NCBI GenBank assembly: GCA_002355495.1
Contig: AP017424.1
Span: forward strand, 3,534,001-3,598,000
DNA length: 64,000 bases
DNA from: Streptomyces laurentii
Lineage (GTDB): Bacteria; Actinomycetota; Actinomycetes; Streptomycetales; Streptomycetaceae
Reading direction: 5' to 3'
Every line of letters starts with the position of its first letter. Position 1 is the stretch's first letter. The position numbers and the translations under genes are program-made. Under the pieces are notes generated by a model. The model searched no databases. It was given only the letters and a program-made list of their open reading frames with translations, and was not told the origin of the DNA. This document shows, in pieces, positions 37,333 through 45,790 of this stretch.

Positions 37333-38727
37333 GTGTCCGCGCCCACCCCCCGCCGCACTTTCCTCGGCCGACTGTCGCTGCCCGAGCGCCGCTACCTGAC
37401 AGACGCGCTGCGCACCGAGACCGTCGGCGGCGTGCTGCTCCTGGTCGCGGCCGTCGTCGCCCTCGTCTGGGCCAACACCCCGCTCAAGGAGAGCTACGCG
37501 GCCATCCGCGACTTCCACTTCGGCCCGGCCGCGCTCGGGCTCGATCTGTCGGTCCAGCACTGGGCCGCGGACGGACTGCTCGCGATCTTCTTCTTCGTCG
37601 CCGGTGTCGAGCTCAAACGCGAGCTGGTCGCGGGCGAGCTGCGCGACCCCCGGGCCGCCGCCCTGCCCGTCGTCGCCGCGGTATGCGGCATGGCGGCCCC
37701 CGCCCTCGTCTACGCGCTGGTCAACACGATCGGCGGCGGCACCCTCGACGGCTGGGCCGTGCCCACCGCCACCGACATCGCCTTCGCGCTCGCCGTCCTC
37801 GCCGTGATCGGCACCTCGCTGCCCTCGGCGCTGCGCGCCTTCCTGCTCACCCTCGCCGTCGTCGACGACCTGCTGGCCATCCTGATCATCGCGATCTTCT
37901 TCACCAGCGACCTGAACTTCCTCGCCCTCGGCGGCGCCTTCGCCGGCCTGGTCGTCTTCTGGGTGCTGCTGCGCAAGGGCGTCCGCGGCTGGTACGTGTA
38001 CGTGCCGCTCGCCCTCGTCATCTGGGGCCTGATGTACAACAGCGGCGTCCACGCCACCATCGCCGGCGTCGCGATGGGCCTGATGCTGCGCTGCACCACC
38101 CGCGAGGGCGAGGCGCACTCCCCCGGCGAGCGCGTCGAGCACCTGATACGCCCGCTGTCCGCCGGCCTCGCGGTCCCGCTGTTCGCGCTGTTCGCGGCCG
38201 GGGTCACCCTCTCCGGGCGGGCCATGACCGACGTGTTCACCCACCCCGCCCCGCTCGGTGTGCTGCTCGGTCTGGTGGTCGGCAAGGCCGTCGGCGTCTT
38301 CGGCGGCACCTGGCTCATCGCCCGCTTCACCAAGGCCCGGCTCAATCCCGATCTGCGCTGGCCCGACGTCTTCGCGCTCGCCACCCTCGCGGGCATCGGC
38401 TTCACCGTCTCGCTGCTCATCGACGAGCTGGCCTTCGCGGGCGACGCCACCCTGACGGACGAGGTCAAGGCGGCCATCCTGATGGGCTCGCTGATCGCCG
38501 CCGTCCTCGCCTCCATCCTGCTGAAACTGCGGGTCCGTCGCTACCAGGCGCTGTGCGCCGAGGAGGACCGTGACGAAGACCACGACGGCATCCCCGACGT
38601 GTACGAGCAGGACGATCCGGCGTACCACCTGAGAATGGCCGAGATGTACGAGCGGAAGGCCGCCGAGCACCGCGAGCGCGCCCGACTGGCGGGGGCATCG
38701 CGCGACGAGCCCGGCCGTCCGGCATGA
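37333..38727 (+). CDS. nhaA: Na+/H+ antiporter NhaA with an EF-hand-like C-terminal tail
   Basis: A 464-residue antiporter. Motifs include GWAVPTATDIAFALAVL and LAVVDDLLAILIIAIFF, whose paired aspartates are the ion-binding site. About eleven helices are predicted. The GTG at 37333 is chosen because CCGGAGG lies about 10 bases upstream. The extra C-terminal 60 residues are soluble and acidic and contain DEDHDGIPD, which fits the DxDxDGxxD calcium-binding pattern. That tail is not part of the classical NhaA. Upstream 37248-37270 is unusually AT-rich (TTTAGGTAAAGTAAGAATTT), probably the promoter. Confidence 0.93.
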   Translation: MSAPTPRRTFLGRLSLPERRYLTDALRTETVGGVLLLVAAVVALVWANTPLKESYAAIRDFHFGPAALGLDLSVQHWAADGLLAIFFFVAGVELKRELVAGELRDPRAAALPVVAAVCGMAAPALVYALVNTIGGGTLDGWAVPTATDIAFALAVLAVIGTSLPSALRAFLLTLAVVDDLLAILIIAIFFTSDLNFLALGGAFAGLVVFWVLLRKGVRGWYVYVPLALVIWGLMYNSGVHATIAGVAMGLMLRCTTREGEAHSPGERVEHLIRPLSAGLAVPLFALFAAGVTLSGRAMTDVFTHPAPLGVLLGLVVGKAVGVFGGTWLIARFTKARLNPDLRWPDVFALATLAGIGFTVSLLIDELAFAGDATLTDEVKAAILMGSLIAAVLASILLKLRVRRYQALCAEEDRDEDHDGIPDVYEQDDPAYHLRMAEMYERKAAEHRERARLAGASRDEPGRPA

Positions 38728-38773
38728 TCTGAGAGCCACTAACCGGCCCGTAAGGGGAGAAGAGGGAGCAGCC

Positions 38774-39271
38774 ATGAGCGACCCGTTCGACGGAACCGAG
38801 CGCAGCCTCGGCCAGCTGGTCGCCTCGGCGACCGCCGAGATGTCCGCACTGGTGCACGACGAGATCGCCCTGGCCAAGGCGGAGATCCGGCAGGACGTGA
38901 AGCGCGGCGGCATCGGCGCCGGACTGGTCATCAGTGCCTTGGTGGTGCTGCTGTTCTCGCTGCCGATGCTCAGCTTCGCGCTGGCGTACGGCATCAACGC
39001 CTGGACCGGTGGCCACAACGGCAACGGCGGCTGGAACCTCGCCGTGTGCTTCGTGATCTCCTTCTTCGCGAGCCTCCTGCTCGCCGTGCTGTTCGGGCTG
39101 ATCGGCCTGGCCAAGTTCAAGAAGATGAAGAAGCCGGAGCAGTCCCTGGCCTCGGTCAAGCAGACCGCCGCGATCGTGCAGAACGTGAAGCCGCACCCCC
39201 GGCCGGCCACTGCCGAGGCGGCCCGGGCGGCCCAGGACAAGGCCGCGTCTGTGGCACGCTCCTCCGCATGA
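38774..39271 (+). CDS. Phage holin-like membrane protein (DUF1469 type)
   Basis: A 165-residue protein. An amphipathic N-terminal helix (EMSALVHDEIALAKAEIRQDV) precedes two membrane helices (GLVISALVVLLFSLPMLSF and LAVCFVISFFASLLLAVLFG) and a charged tail with KKMKKPE. This is the actinobacterial holin superfamily III-like group, probably a house-keeping membrane protein rather than a lysis protein. It has AGGGGAGAAGAGGGAG upstream, and its stop overlaps the start of the following hydrolase (ATGA), so both are one operon. nhaA is close upstream. Confidence 0.8.
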   Translation: MSDPFDGTERSLGQLVASATAEMSALVHDEIALAKAEIRQDVKRGGIGAGLVISALVVLLFSLPMLSFALAYGINAWTGGHNGNGGWNLAVCFVISFFASLLLAVLFGLIGLAKFKKMKKPEQSLASVKQTAAIVQNVKPHPRPATAEAARAAQDKAASVARSSA

Positions 39272-40215
39272 CCGTTCCCGAGAGCAGCACCACGGCCGGC
39301 AGCGGCCCGGTCCGCATCGACGGCCCCTGGACGCACCGCGACGTGGCGGCCAACGGCGCCCGTTTCCACATCGCCGAGATGGGCGACGGCCCCTTGGTCC
39401 TGCTGCTCCACGGCTTCCCGCAGTTCTGGTGGACCTGGCGGCACCAGCTGCCCGCCCTCGCCGAGGCCGGCTTCCGGGCCGTGGCCATGGATCTGCGGGG
39501 CGTCGGTGGCAGCGACCGCACGCCGCGCGGTTACGACCCCGCCAACCTGGCCCTCGACATCACCGGTGTGGTCCGCTCGCTCGGCGAGCCCGACGCCGCG
39601 CTCGTCGGCCACGACCTGGGCGGCTATCTCGCCTGGACGGCCGCCGTGATGCGGCCCAAGCTGGTGCGCCGGCTGGTCGTCTCCTCGATGCCGCACCCGC
39701 GCCGCTGGCGCTCGGCGATGCTCTCCGACTTCGCGCAGACCCGCGCCGGCTCGTACGTGTGGGGTTTCCAGCGGCCGTGGATTCCGGAGCGTCAGCTCGT
39801 CGCGGACGACGGGTCGCTGGTGGGCCGGCTCATCGAGGACTGGTCCGGCCCGCATCTGAAGTCGGCCGTCGACGACGAGGCGCTGGCGGTCTACCGGCGG
39901 GCCATGTGCATCCCGTCGACCGCGCACTGCTCGATCGAGCCGTACCGCTGGATGGTGCGGTCTCTGGCCCGGCCCGACGGCGTCCAGTTCAACCGGCGGA
40001 TGAAGCGGCCGGTACGGGTGCCCACGCTGCACCTGCACGGGTCGCTCGACCCGGTGATGCGCACCCGCAGCGCGGCCGGTTCGGGGCAGTTCGTGGAGGC
40101 CCCGTACCGCTGGCGGCTCTTCGACGGCCTCGGGCACTTCCCCCATGAGGAGGACCCGGAGGCGTTCACCGCGGAGCTTGTCAACTGGCTGAAGGACCCT
40201 GAACCGGACCGCTGA
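39268..40215 (+). CDS. Alpha/beta hydrolase of the epoxide hydrolase/dehalogenase type
   Basis: A 315-residue enzyme. HGFPQFWWTWRHQLP is the oxyanion-hole motif typical of epoxide hydrolases. The nucleophile elbow is GHDLGGYL, so the nucleophile is aspartate rather than serine. The base histidine is in DGLGHFPHEEDPE. The Asp nucleophile indicates epoxide hydrolase or haloacid-dehalogenase-like chemistry. The substrate is unknown. The start ATG 39268 overlaps the holin-like stop. Cap domain lies around residues 140-210. Confidence 0.88.
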   Translation: MTVPESSTTAGSGPVRIDGPWTHRDVAANGARFHIAEMGDGPLVLLLHGFPQFWWTWRHQLPALAEAGFRAVAMDLRGVGGSDRTPRGYDPANLALDITGVVRSLGEPDAALVGHDLGGYLAWTAAVMRPKLVRRLVVSSMPHPRRWRSAMLSDFAQTRAGSYVWGFQRPWIPERQLVADDGSLVGRLIEDWSGPHLKSAVDDEALAVYRRAMCIPSTAHCSIEPYRWMVRSLARPDGVQFNRRMKRPVRVPTLHLHGSLDPVMRTRSAAGSGQFVEAPYRWRLFDGLGHFPHEEDPEAFTAELVNWLKDPEPDR

Positions 40216-40278
40216 CGGGCCGCCTGAGGGACCGTTGACGCACATGCGTCCGGAGAACCGCCATGTGCCCCGCGCATA

Positions 40279-40290
40279 CGCCAATTGGCG
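40279..40290. promoter_or_regulatory. 12-bp palindrome CGCCAATTGGCG
   Basis: A perfect palindrome lies directly before the hydrolase terminator hairpin and 48 bp upstream of the small ORF at 40338. It could be an operator or a simple extension of the terminator stem region. Confidence 0.4.
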
Positions 40291-40321
40291 GGCCCCCAGG
40301 CGGTTACCGACCTTGGGGCCC
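40290..40321 (+). terminator. Hairpin after the epoxide-hydrolase-like gene
   Basis: GGGCCCCCAGG (40290-40300) and CCTTGGGGCCC (40311-40321) pair with a single mismatch around CGGTTACCGA. It lies 75 bases after the stop. Confidence 0.6.
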
Positions 40322-40337
40322 GGGCACACGTCCCGGT

Positions 40338-40526
40338 ATGAGCTGGACGCACGACTACGGTGAAACGGCACGCGACCGCCGCTCGATCGGCGGATCCGAG
40401 GCCCCCGAGCGGGGCGGTGGACAGGACCAGGGCCACGCGCATCCCGCGCGGGCCGTGGGCATCTCGCGCATCCTGCGCCGCCGGGCCCGCTGGGTCTCGG
40501 CGCGGCTGCGCCACACCCGCACCTAG
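40338..40526 (+). CDS. Small basic protein of unknown function
   Basis: A 62-residue frame from ATG 40338 (MSWTHDYGETARDRRSIGG). It is hydrophilic, with an acidic/polar middle (EAPERGGGQDQGHAH) and a basic C-terminus (SRILRRRARWVSARLRHTRT) that could bind nucleic acid or membrane. No domain is recognised. The codon pattern looks like that of real genes in this strand, but the frame is short and no clear ribosome site is seen, so it may be a chance frame. Confidence 0.45.
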   Translation: MSWTHDYGETARDRRSIGGSEAPERGGGQDQGHAHPARAVGISRILRRRARWVSARLRHTRT

Positions 40527-40621
40527 GCGCGCGCCGCGCTTCTCTTCCCGCTCCCGTACGCGGCCGCCGCGCCCCACCGCGGTCGAAGCGGCCTCACTCG
40601 TACGGGAGTCGCCGTAAGGCC

Positions 40622-41821
40622 CTAGAGGGCGCAGCCCTGGCTGTCGACCTGCTGGACGGCGGTGCGGCCCCGGTCGATGTCGCCGCGGATCTCGTCGGCC
40701 GTCAGCGCGTAGCCCGTCTGGGCGTCGTCGAGGGAGCGGGCGAAGATCACGCCGTACACCTTGCCGTCCTCGGTGAGCAGCGGGCCGCCGGAGTTGCCCT
40801 GGCGGACCGTCGTGTAGAGCGAGTAGACGTTCCTGCGCACCTCGCCGCGGTGGTAGATGTCCGGGCCGTCAGCGCTGATGCGGCCGCGGACGCGGGCCGA
40901 GCGGACGTCGTAGTCGCCGTTCTCCGGGAAGCCGGCCACGATGGCGTCGTCGCCGCTGCGGGCGTCGTCGTCGGTGAACTCCAGCGGCTTGGCGTCCAGC
41001 TCGGGCACGTCGAGGACGGCGATGTCGCGCTGCCAGTCGTAGAGCACGACCTTGGCGTCGTAGAGCTTGCCCTCGCCGCCGATCTGCACGGTGGGCTCGT
41101 CGACGCCGCCGACCACGTGGGCGTTGGTCATGACGCGGCGGTCGGAGAACACGAAGCCGGTGCCTTCGAGGACCTTGCCGCAGCTGGGCGCGGTGCCGAC
41201 GACCTTGACGATGGAGCGCTGGGCGCGGGCGGCGACCGGGCTGCCCGCGAGGGCCGGGTCGGGGGGCAGGACCTCGGTGATGGGCTCGTTGACGAAGGGG
41301 CTGAAGACCTGCGGGAAGCCGTTCTGGGCGAGGACCGAGGTGAAATCGTTCAGCCAGCCAGGGGCCTGAGCGGGCATCACCTGGGAGACCCCGAGCAGCA
41401 CCTTGGAGTCGCGGACCTCCTTGCCCAGGGTGGGTATGGCGGTACGGGCCAGGGCGGAGCCGATCAGCCAGGCCACCAGGAGCATCGCGATGACGTTGAC
41501 CAGCGCGCCGCCGGTGGCGTCCAGGGCGCGGGCGGGGGCCAGGGTGATGTGGACGCGCAGCTTGCTGCCGAGATGGGTGGTGAACGCCTGGCCGACGGAG
41601 GCGCAGACGATGACGACCATCACGAAGACGACGGTGACCGCGGTGGTGACCTGACTGCGGTCGGTCAGCTGGTTCCAGAGGACGGGGAGCAGAAGAACGG
41701 CGACGAGGCCGCCGCCGAGGAATCCGATCACGGAGAGGATGCCGACGACGAATCCCTGGCGATAGCCGATGATCGCGAACCACACGGCGGCGAGCAGCAG
41801 CAGGATGTCCAGCACGTTCAC
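40622..41821 (-). CDS. MarP-like membrane serine protease (CvpA plus trypsin domain)
   Basis: A 399-residue protein. Four N-terminal helices form a CvpA-like domain (DILLLLAAVWFAIIGYRQGFVVGILS ... MLLVAWLIGSAL). The rest is a chymotrypsin-like protease exposed outside the membrane: VMTNAHVVGG (His), DIAVLDVPELDAKPL (Asp) and RQGNSGGPLLTEDG (Ser). The mycobacterial homolog MarP is needed for acid resistance and maintains cytoplasmic pH, so a cell-envelope stress role is inferred. Two cysteines (PSCGK, SQGCAL) may form a disulfide that controls it. The GTG start at 41821 follows GAGG. Confidence 0.9.
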   Translation of the reverse strand: MNVLDILLLLAAVWFAIIGYRQGFVVGILSVIGFLGGGLVAVLLLPVLWNQLTDRSQVTTAVTVVFVMVVIVCASVGQAFTTHLGSKLRVHITLAPARALDATGGALVNVIAMLLVAWLIGSALARTAIPTLGKEVRDSKVLLGVSQVMPAQAPGWLNDFTSVLAQNGFPQVFSPFVNEPITEVLPPDPALAGSPVAARAQRSIVKVVGTAPSCGKVLEGTGFVFSDRRVMTNAHVVGGVDEPTVQIGGEGKLYDAKVVLYDWQRDIAVLDVPELDAKPLEFTDDDARSGDDAIVAGFPENGDYDVRSARVRGRISADGPDIYHRGEVRRNVYSLYTTVRQGNSGGPLLTEDGKVYGVIFARSLDDAQTGYALTADEIRGDIDRGRTAVQQVDSQGCAL

Positions 41822-41867
41822 CGTCGGTAGCCTCGCAGATTCGTCTTCGGTCGCCCGGCCCAGCCTG

Positions 41868-42566
41868 TCACGACCTCCGGTCCAGCGTGACCTTCCTGGA
41901 GCGGTCCCAGGGCCGCTCCCAGCCGGCGTAGTGCAGGATGCGGTCGATCACTCCGGCGGTGAAACCCCAGACCAGGGCGGACGAGACGAGGAACGCGGGG
42001 CCTTCGTGCCCCATCGGGTGGACGGCCATGGCGCGGTTCGCGGGGTCCGTGAGATCCGCCACGGGGACGGTGAAGACCCGGGCGGTCTCGGCGGGATCCA
42101 CGACCCCGACCGGGCTGGGCGCGCGCCACCAGCCCAGCACGGGGGTGACGACGAAGCCGCTGACGGGGATGTAGAGGCGGGGCAGCACACCGAAGAGCTG
42201 GACGCCGGACGGGTCGAGGCCGGTCTCCTCGCGGGCCTCGCGCAGCGCGGCACGCAGCAGGCCGCCCCGGGCGGGCGGGCCGTCCTCCGGGTCCAGGGAG
42301 CCGCCGGGGAACGAGGGTTGCCCGGCGTGCGAGCGCAGGCTGCCGGCGCGCTCCATCAGGAGCAGCTCGGGGCCGTGCGCGCCGTCGCCGAAGAGGATGA
42401 GCACGGCGGACTGCCGCCCGCCGCCGTCCGCGGGCGGCAGGAAGCTGCTCAACTGCTCGGGCGCGACCGTACGGGCCGCGTGGTCGACCGGAGTCAGCCA
42501 GGCGGGCAGCCCGTCCCGGCGGAGCAGGCCGCCCGTTCCATGGATCTCTTCACTCGTGCGCGTCAT
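41868..42566 (-). CDS. NUDIX hydrolase, CoA pyrophosphatase-like
   Basis: A 232-residue protein. The NUDIX box spans GGSLDPEDGPPARGGLLRAA to LREAREETGLDP, with the catalytic glutamates of REAREETGL intact. A long loop inside the box (EDGPPARGG) and LRSHAGQPSFPGGSLDP fit the coenzyme A diphosphatase group (NudL-like). It should hydrolyse CoA or acyl-CoA to pantetheine phosphate. The start ATG 42564-42566 is used; a GTG two codons upstream is also possible. It is 46 bp from the marP-like start and transcribed in the same direction. Confidence 0.86.
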   Translation of the reverse strand: MTRTSEEIHGTGGLLRRDGLPAWLTPVDHAARTVAPEQLSSFLPPADGGGRQSAVLILFGDGAHGPELLLMERAGSLRSHAGQPSFPGGSLDPEDGPPARGGLLRAALREAREETGLDPSGVQLFGVLPRLYIPVSGFVVTPVLGWWRAPSPVGVVDPAETARVFTVPVADLTDPANRAMAVHPMGHEGPAFLVSSALVWGFTAGVIDRILHYAGWERPWDRSRKVTLDRRS

Positions 42567-42680
42567 AGGCACCCCCGTGATTCACAACGCGGTCGCAGTC
42601 GTCATTCGTTCCCCCGGGACCGGCATCCCGCACAGGTTCGCTCCTGTGGGGGACAGCGGTCGGGAGCACGGCCGGGGGAC

Positions 42681-43802
42681 TCAGGTGGACGCGCCCGGCG
42701 GGGGCGCCGGGCGGCCGGGGTAGTCCGGGGGCGGATTGAGCCGCTGCCCCGGGAAGCCGCCCTTCTCGTACTTGAGCAGCTTCCTCGCCTTCTCGGGGTC
42801 CGTCTCGCCTTCGCCGTACGACGGGCAGAGGTGGGCGATCGGGCAGGCGCCGCACGCGGGCTTGCGGGCGTGGCAGATGCGCCGGCCGTGGAAGATCACC
42901 CGGTGCGAGAGCATGGTCCACTCGCTCTTCGGGAAGATCGTGGCGATCTCGGCCTCGATCTTCACGGGGTCGTCGGACGTGGTCCACTTCCAGCGCCGGG
43001 CGAGCCGCATGAAGTGGGTGTCGACGGTGATGCCGGGGACACCGAAGGCGTTGCCGAGGACGACGAAGGCGGTCTTGCGGCCGACGCCGGGCAGTGTGAC
43101 CAGGTCCTCCAGGCGGCCGGGTACCTCGCCGCCGAAGTCGTCGCGGAGGGCGGCGGACAGGCCCATGACCGACTTGGTCTTGGCGCGGAAGAACCCGGTC
43201 GGCCGGATCAGCTCCTCGACCTCCTCGGGGACGGCGGCGGCCAGGTCCTCGGGGGTCGGGTAGGCCGCGAACAGCGCGGGGGTGGTCTGGTTGACCCGCA
43301 GGTCCGTGGTCTGGGCGGACAGGACCGTGGCGACCAGGAGTTCGAAGGGGTTGCGGAAGTCGAGTTCGGGATGGGCGTACGGGTAGACCTCGGCCAGCTC
43401 CCGGTTGATCTTCCGGGCCCGGCGGACCATCGCCAGCCGCGACTCGGGCTTGGCGGCGCCCTTCGGGGACGCGTGCGTCCCGGCGGCGGGTTCCCCGGCC
43501 ACCGGAGTCTCGGCCGTCGCCTTGGTCGACGCCTTGGCCGATGCCTTGGTCGACGCCTTCCGGGGAGCGGCCTTCTTGGAGGCTGCCTTTCCGGCAGCCT
43601 TCTCCGGGGCAGCCTTTCCGGAAGCAGTCCTTCCGGATGCGGCCCTCCCCGGCCCGGTCTTCACCACACCCACCACACCCGCGGATGGAGCTTTTGCCAC
43701 ATTCACCCGTTTCGACGCACCATGTTCGCCCACAGCGGAATCGCCTTCCTCCCGCACTCTTCCAGCCCCCTTGGCCTGCGCTCTCACCGGCGAGTTGGAC
43801 AC
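42681..43802 (-). CDS. nth: Endonuclease III with a long lysine/alanine-rich N-terminal extension
   Basis: A 373-residue DNA glycosylase/AP lyase. The last 250 residues have the helix-hairpin-helix [13 protein letters not shown] with the catalytic lysine, VDTHFMR with the catalytic Asp, and the [4Fe-4S] site C-x6-C-x2-C-x5-C ([17 protein letters not shown]). The first 120 residues are rich in Ala, Lys, Thr and Pro with [14 protein letters not shown] repeats, like histone H1 tails. Ordinary Nth is about 210-230 residues. The GTG start at 43800-43802 lies 6 bases after a TAGGCT -10 element. It is divergent from crp. Confidence 0.94.
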   Translation of the reverse strand: MSNSPVRAQAKGAGRVREEGDSAVGEHGASKRVNVAKAPSAGVVGVVKTGPGRAASGRTASGKAAPEKAAGKAASKKAAPRKASTKASAKASTKATAETPVAGEPAAGTHASPKGAAKPESRLAMVRRARKINRELAEVYPYAHPELDFRNPFELLVATVLSAQTTDLRVNQTTPALFAAYPTPEDLAAAVPEEVEELIRPTGFFRAKTKSVMGLSAALRDDFGGEVPGRLEDLVTLPGVGRKTAFVVLGNAFGVPGITVDTHFMRLARRWKWTTSDDPVKIEAEIATIFPKSEWTMLSHRVIFHGRRICHARKPACGACPIAHLCPSYGEGETDPEKARKLLKYEKGGFPGQRLNPPPDYPGRPAPPPGAST

Positions 43803-43808
43803 CCGGCC

Positions 43809-43814
43809 AGCCTA
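43809..43814 (-). promoter_or_regulatory. -10 element giving a leaderless nth mRNA
   Basis: TAGGCT on the minus strand ends 6 bases before the nth GTG (43802), so transcription should start at or next to the start codon. No ribosome site is present in the gap. Confidence 0.55.
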
Positions 43815-43907
43815 GGCGCCGCCGCCCGCATCCGCCCCGCGCGCACCCGATCGGGACCCAATCGGGCCCCTGACGTACGGAAAGGCCGCCCGGTGAGTCA
43901 AACTTGT

Positions 43908-43923
43908 TGTGATTGATCGCACT
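43908..43923. promoter_or_regulatory. crp: CRP-like site in the crp promoter region
   Basis: TGTGATTGATCGCACT has the GTG-N8-CAC spacing of the CRP consensus TGTGA-N6-TCACA. The left half is exact; the right half (GCACT) keeps the CAC. It lies 24 bases upstream of the crp start and between crp and nth. It may mediate autoregulation. Confidence 0.5.
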
Positions 43924-43946
43924 GAGGTCGACATAGGAGAGAACTC

Positions 43947-44621
43947 GTGGACGACGTTCTGCGACGCGCGCCGCTGTTCGCGGCGCTCGACGACGAGCAG
44001 GCCGCCGAGCTGCGCGCCTCGATGAGTGAGGCGACGCTCGCCCGTGGCGACGCACTGTTCCACGAGGGCGACCCGGGCGACCGGCTCTACGTGGTCACCG
44101 AGGGCAAGGTGAAGCTGCACCGCACCTCGCCCGACGGCCGCGAGAACATGCTGGCCGTCCTCGGCCCCGGCGAGCTCATCGGCGAGCTGTCCCTGTTCGA
44201 CCCGGGCCCGCGCACCGCGACCGCGACCGCGCTGACCGAGGTCAAGCTGCTCGGCCTCGGCCACGGCGACCTCCAGCCCTGGCTGAACGCGCGCCCCGAG
44301 GTGGCCAGCGCCCTGCTGCGCGCCGTCGCCCGCCGGCTGCGCAAGACCAACGACCAGATGTCCGATCTGGTCTTCTCCGACGTCCCGGGCCGCGTGGCCC
44401 GCGCGCTCCTCGACCTGTCGCGCCGCTTCGGCGTGCAGTCGGAGGAGGGCATCCACGTCGTCCACGACCTCACCCAGGAGGAGCTGGCCCAGCTCGTCGG
44501 CGCCTCCCGCGAGACGGTCAACAAGGCGCTCGCCGACTTCGCCCAGCGCGGCTGGCTGCGTCTGGAGGCCCGCGCCGTGATCCTGCTCGACGTGGAGCGC
44601 CTCGCGAAGCGCTCGCGGTAA
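43947..44621 (+). CDS. crp: CRP/FNR-family regulator, cAMP receptor protein
   Basis: A 224-residue regulator. The cyclic-nucleotide domain (residues 10-120) has the GELIGELSLFD phosphate-binding cassette followed by PRTATATAL (Arg contacting the cyclic phosphate). The helical linker is followed by a winged helix with HDLTQEELAQLVGASRETVNKALADF. In S. coelicolor, Crp affects germination, growth and antibiotic production. Start GTG 43947, preceded by AGGAGAGAA. Transcribed divergently from nth. Confidence 0.96.
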   Translation: MDDVLRRAPLFAALDDEQAAELRASMSEATLARGDALFHEGDPGDRLYVVTEGKVKLHRTSPDGRENMLAVLGPGELIGELSLFDPGPRTATATALTEVKLLGLGHGDLQPWLNARPEVASALLRAVARRLRKTNDQMSDLVFSDVPGRVARALLDLSRRFGVQSEEGIHVVHDLTQEELAQLVGASRETVNKALADFAQRGWLRLEARAVILLDVERLAKRSR

Positions 44622-44677
44622 GGCTCCGCTCCAGGGCCTCGCGCTCAGCGGTTCCGTACCCCTCGTACGTACGGGAA

Positions 44678-44712
44678 GGGGGCCGCCCGGTTCGACCGGG
44701 CGGCCCCCTTTT
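44678..44712 (+). terminator. Intrinsic terminator of crp
   Basis: GGGGGCCGCCCGGT (44678-44691) and ACCGGGCGGCCCCC (44695-44708) form a perfect 14-bp stem with loop TCG, followed by TTTT. It also separates the convergent SPFH gene. Confidence 0.93.
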
Positions 44713-44740
44713 CGCGTCGCGGGACGTCGCGCGCGGGCTG

Positions 44741-45625
44741 TCAGCGCTTCGTGCCGTCGACGATCAGCGGGTTCGAGCCGCCACCGCCGCAGGGCACCGC
44801 GTAGACCGGGTTCTTCGCCGCGGCCTCCTTGTACGCGTCGATGCACTGGTTCGTCAGGACCTTGTCGGTCAGCGACTCGTTGAGGATCTTGTTGGCACGG
44901 GCGATACCCTCGGCCTCGATCCGGCGCCGGTCGGCCTCCGCCTTGGCGGTCCGGGAGGCCTCCAGGGCGCGCTCGGTGGCCTGCTGCTGCTGGATCTTGC
45001 GGTCGATCTGGTCCTGGAGCGCGTTGGAGGGCTTCACATTGCGCAGGTTGACGGTGGTGACGTCGATGCCGCGCGGGGCGAGCCGGTCCTTGATCAGGGT
45101 CGCGATCTCGGCGTTGATCTTCTCGCGGTCGGTGGCGTAGCCCTGCTCGCTGGAGTAGCGGGCGAAGACGTTGCGGACGATCTCGCGGCTGTCCGGGTAG
45201 ACGAGCCGCTGCTGGATGGCGTCCTCGCTGCCGGCCAGCTTGTACAGCTCGACGGCCTTGGACGGGTGGACCGCCCACTTCACGGTGACTTCGGCGTACA
45301 TCACGCCGCCCTGCGAGGAGCGGACCTCGACCACGTCCTTGTCGGAGAGGTTGAGGTCGACGGGCCGGGTGGAGAACGTCGTCACGTTGGTGAACGGCGA
45401 CTTCATGTGCATGCCGGAGGACATCGGCGTGCCGACCTTGCCGAAGGCGACCGGCACGCCGACCTCATACGCGCTGATCACGTACGTCATGCTGACGATC
45501 AGGGAGAACAGACCGGCGAGCAGGGCGCCGACGGCGCCCAGCCTCAGGCCGCGGGTGTCGTTGACGCGGCCGACGATGTAGAGCACCACCGCCGCTATGA
45601 CCAGCAGAATGGCTATGACGAACAC
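44741..45625 (-). CDS. SPFH/band 7 membrane protein
   Basis: A 294-residue protein. Two N-terminal helices (VFVIAILLVIAAVVLYIV, AGLFSLIVSMTYVIS) are followed by a stomatin/prohibitin domain (FGKVGTPMSSGMHMKSPFTN, RPVDLNLSDKDVVEVRSSQG, VKWAVHPSKAVELY). A coiled coil QDQIDRKIQQQQATERALEA extends into the C-terminal helical part. Such proteins scaffold membrane microdomains. GTG 45623-45625 is set as start because GGGGGGA lies 5 bases upstream; the open frame extends further but reads non-coding. The C-terminal cysteine in VPCGGGGSNP is notable. Confidence 0.9.
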   Translation of the reverse strand: MFVIAILLVIAAVVLYIVGRVNDTRGLRLGAVGALLAGLFSLIVSMTYVISAYEVGVPVAFGKVGTPMSSGMHMKSPFTNVTTFSTRPVDLNLSDKDVVEVRSSQGGVMYAEVTVKWAVHPSKAVELYKLAGSEDAIQQRLVYPDSREIVRNVFARYSSEQGYATDREKINAEIATLIKDRLAPRGIDVTTVNLRNVKPSNALQDQIDRKIQQQQATERALEASRTAKAEADRRRIEAEGIARANKILNESLTDKVLTNQCIDAYKEAAAKNPVYAVPCGGGGSNPLIVDGTKR

Positions 45626-45790
45626 GGGATTCCCCCCAGAGTTCCGACGCGATGTACGCGATATAAGCGGAACGTAAGACATGGGGCAAGGCCGAAAGGT
45701 TGCGGTTCCCGGCCAGGATCCGGACAACGATCTGCCGGGAATCGGCCAGGAACCGGCCAGAAACCGCCGGGCATATGCCCAGACAGTCCG

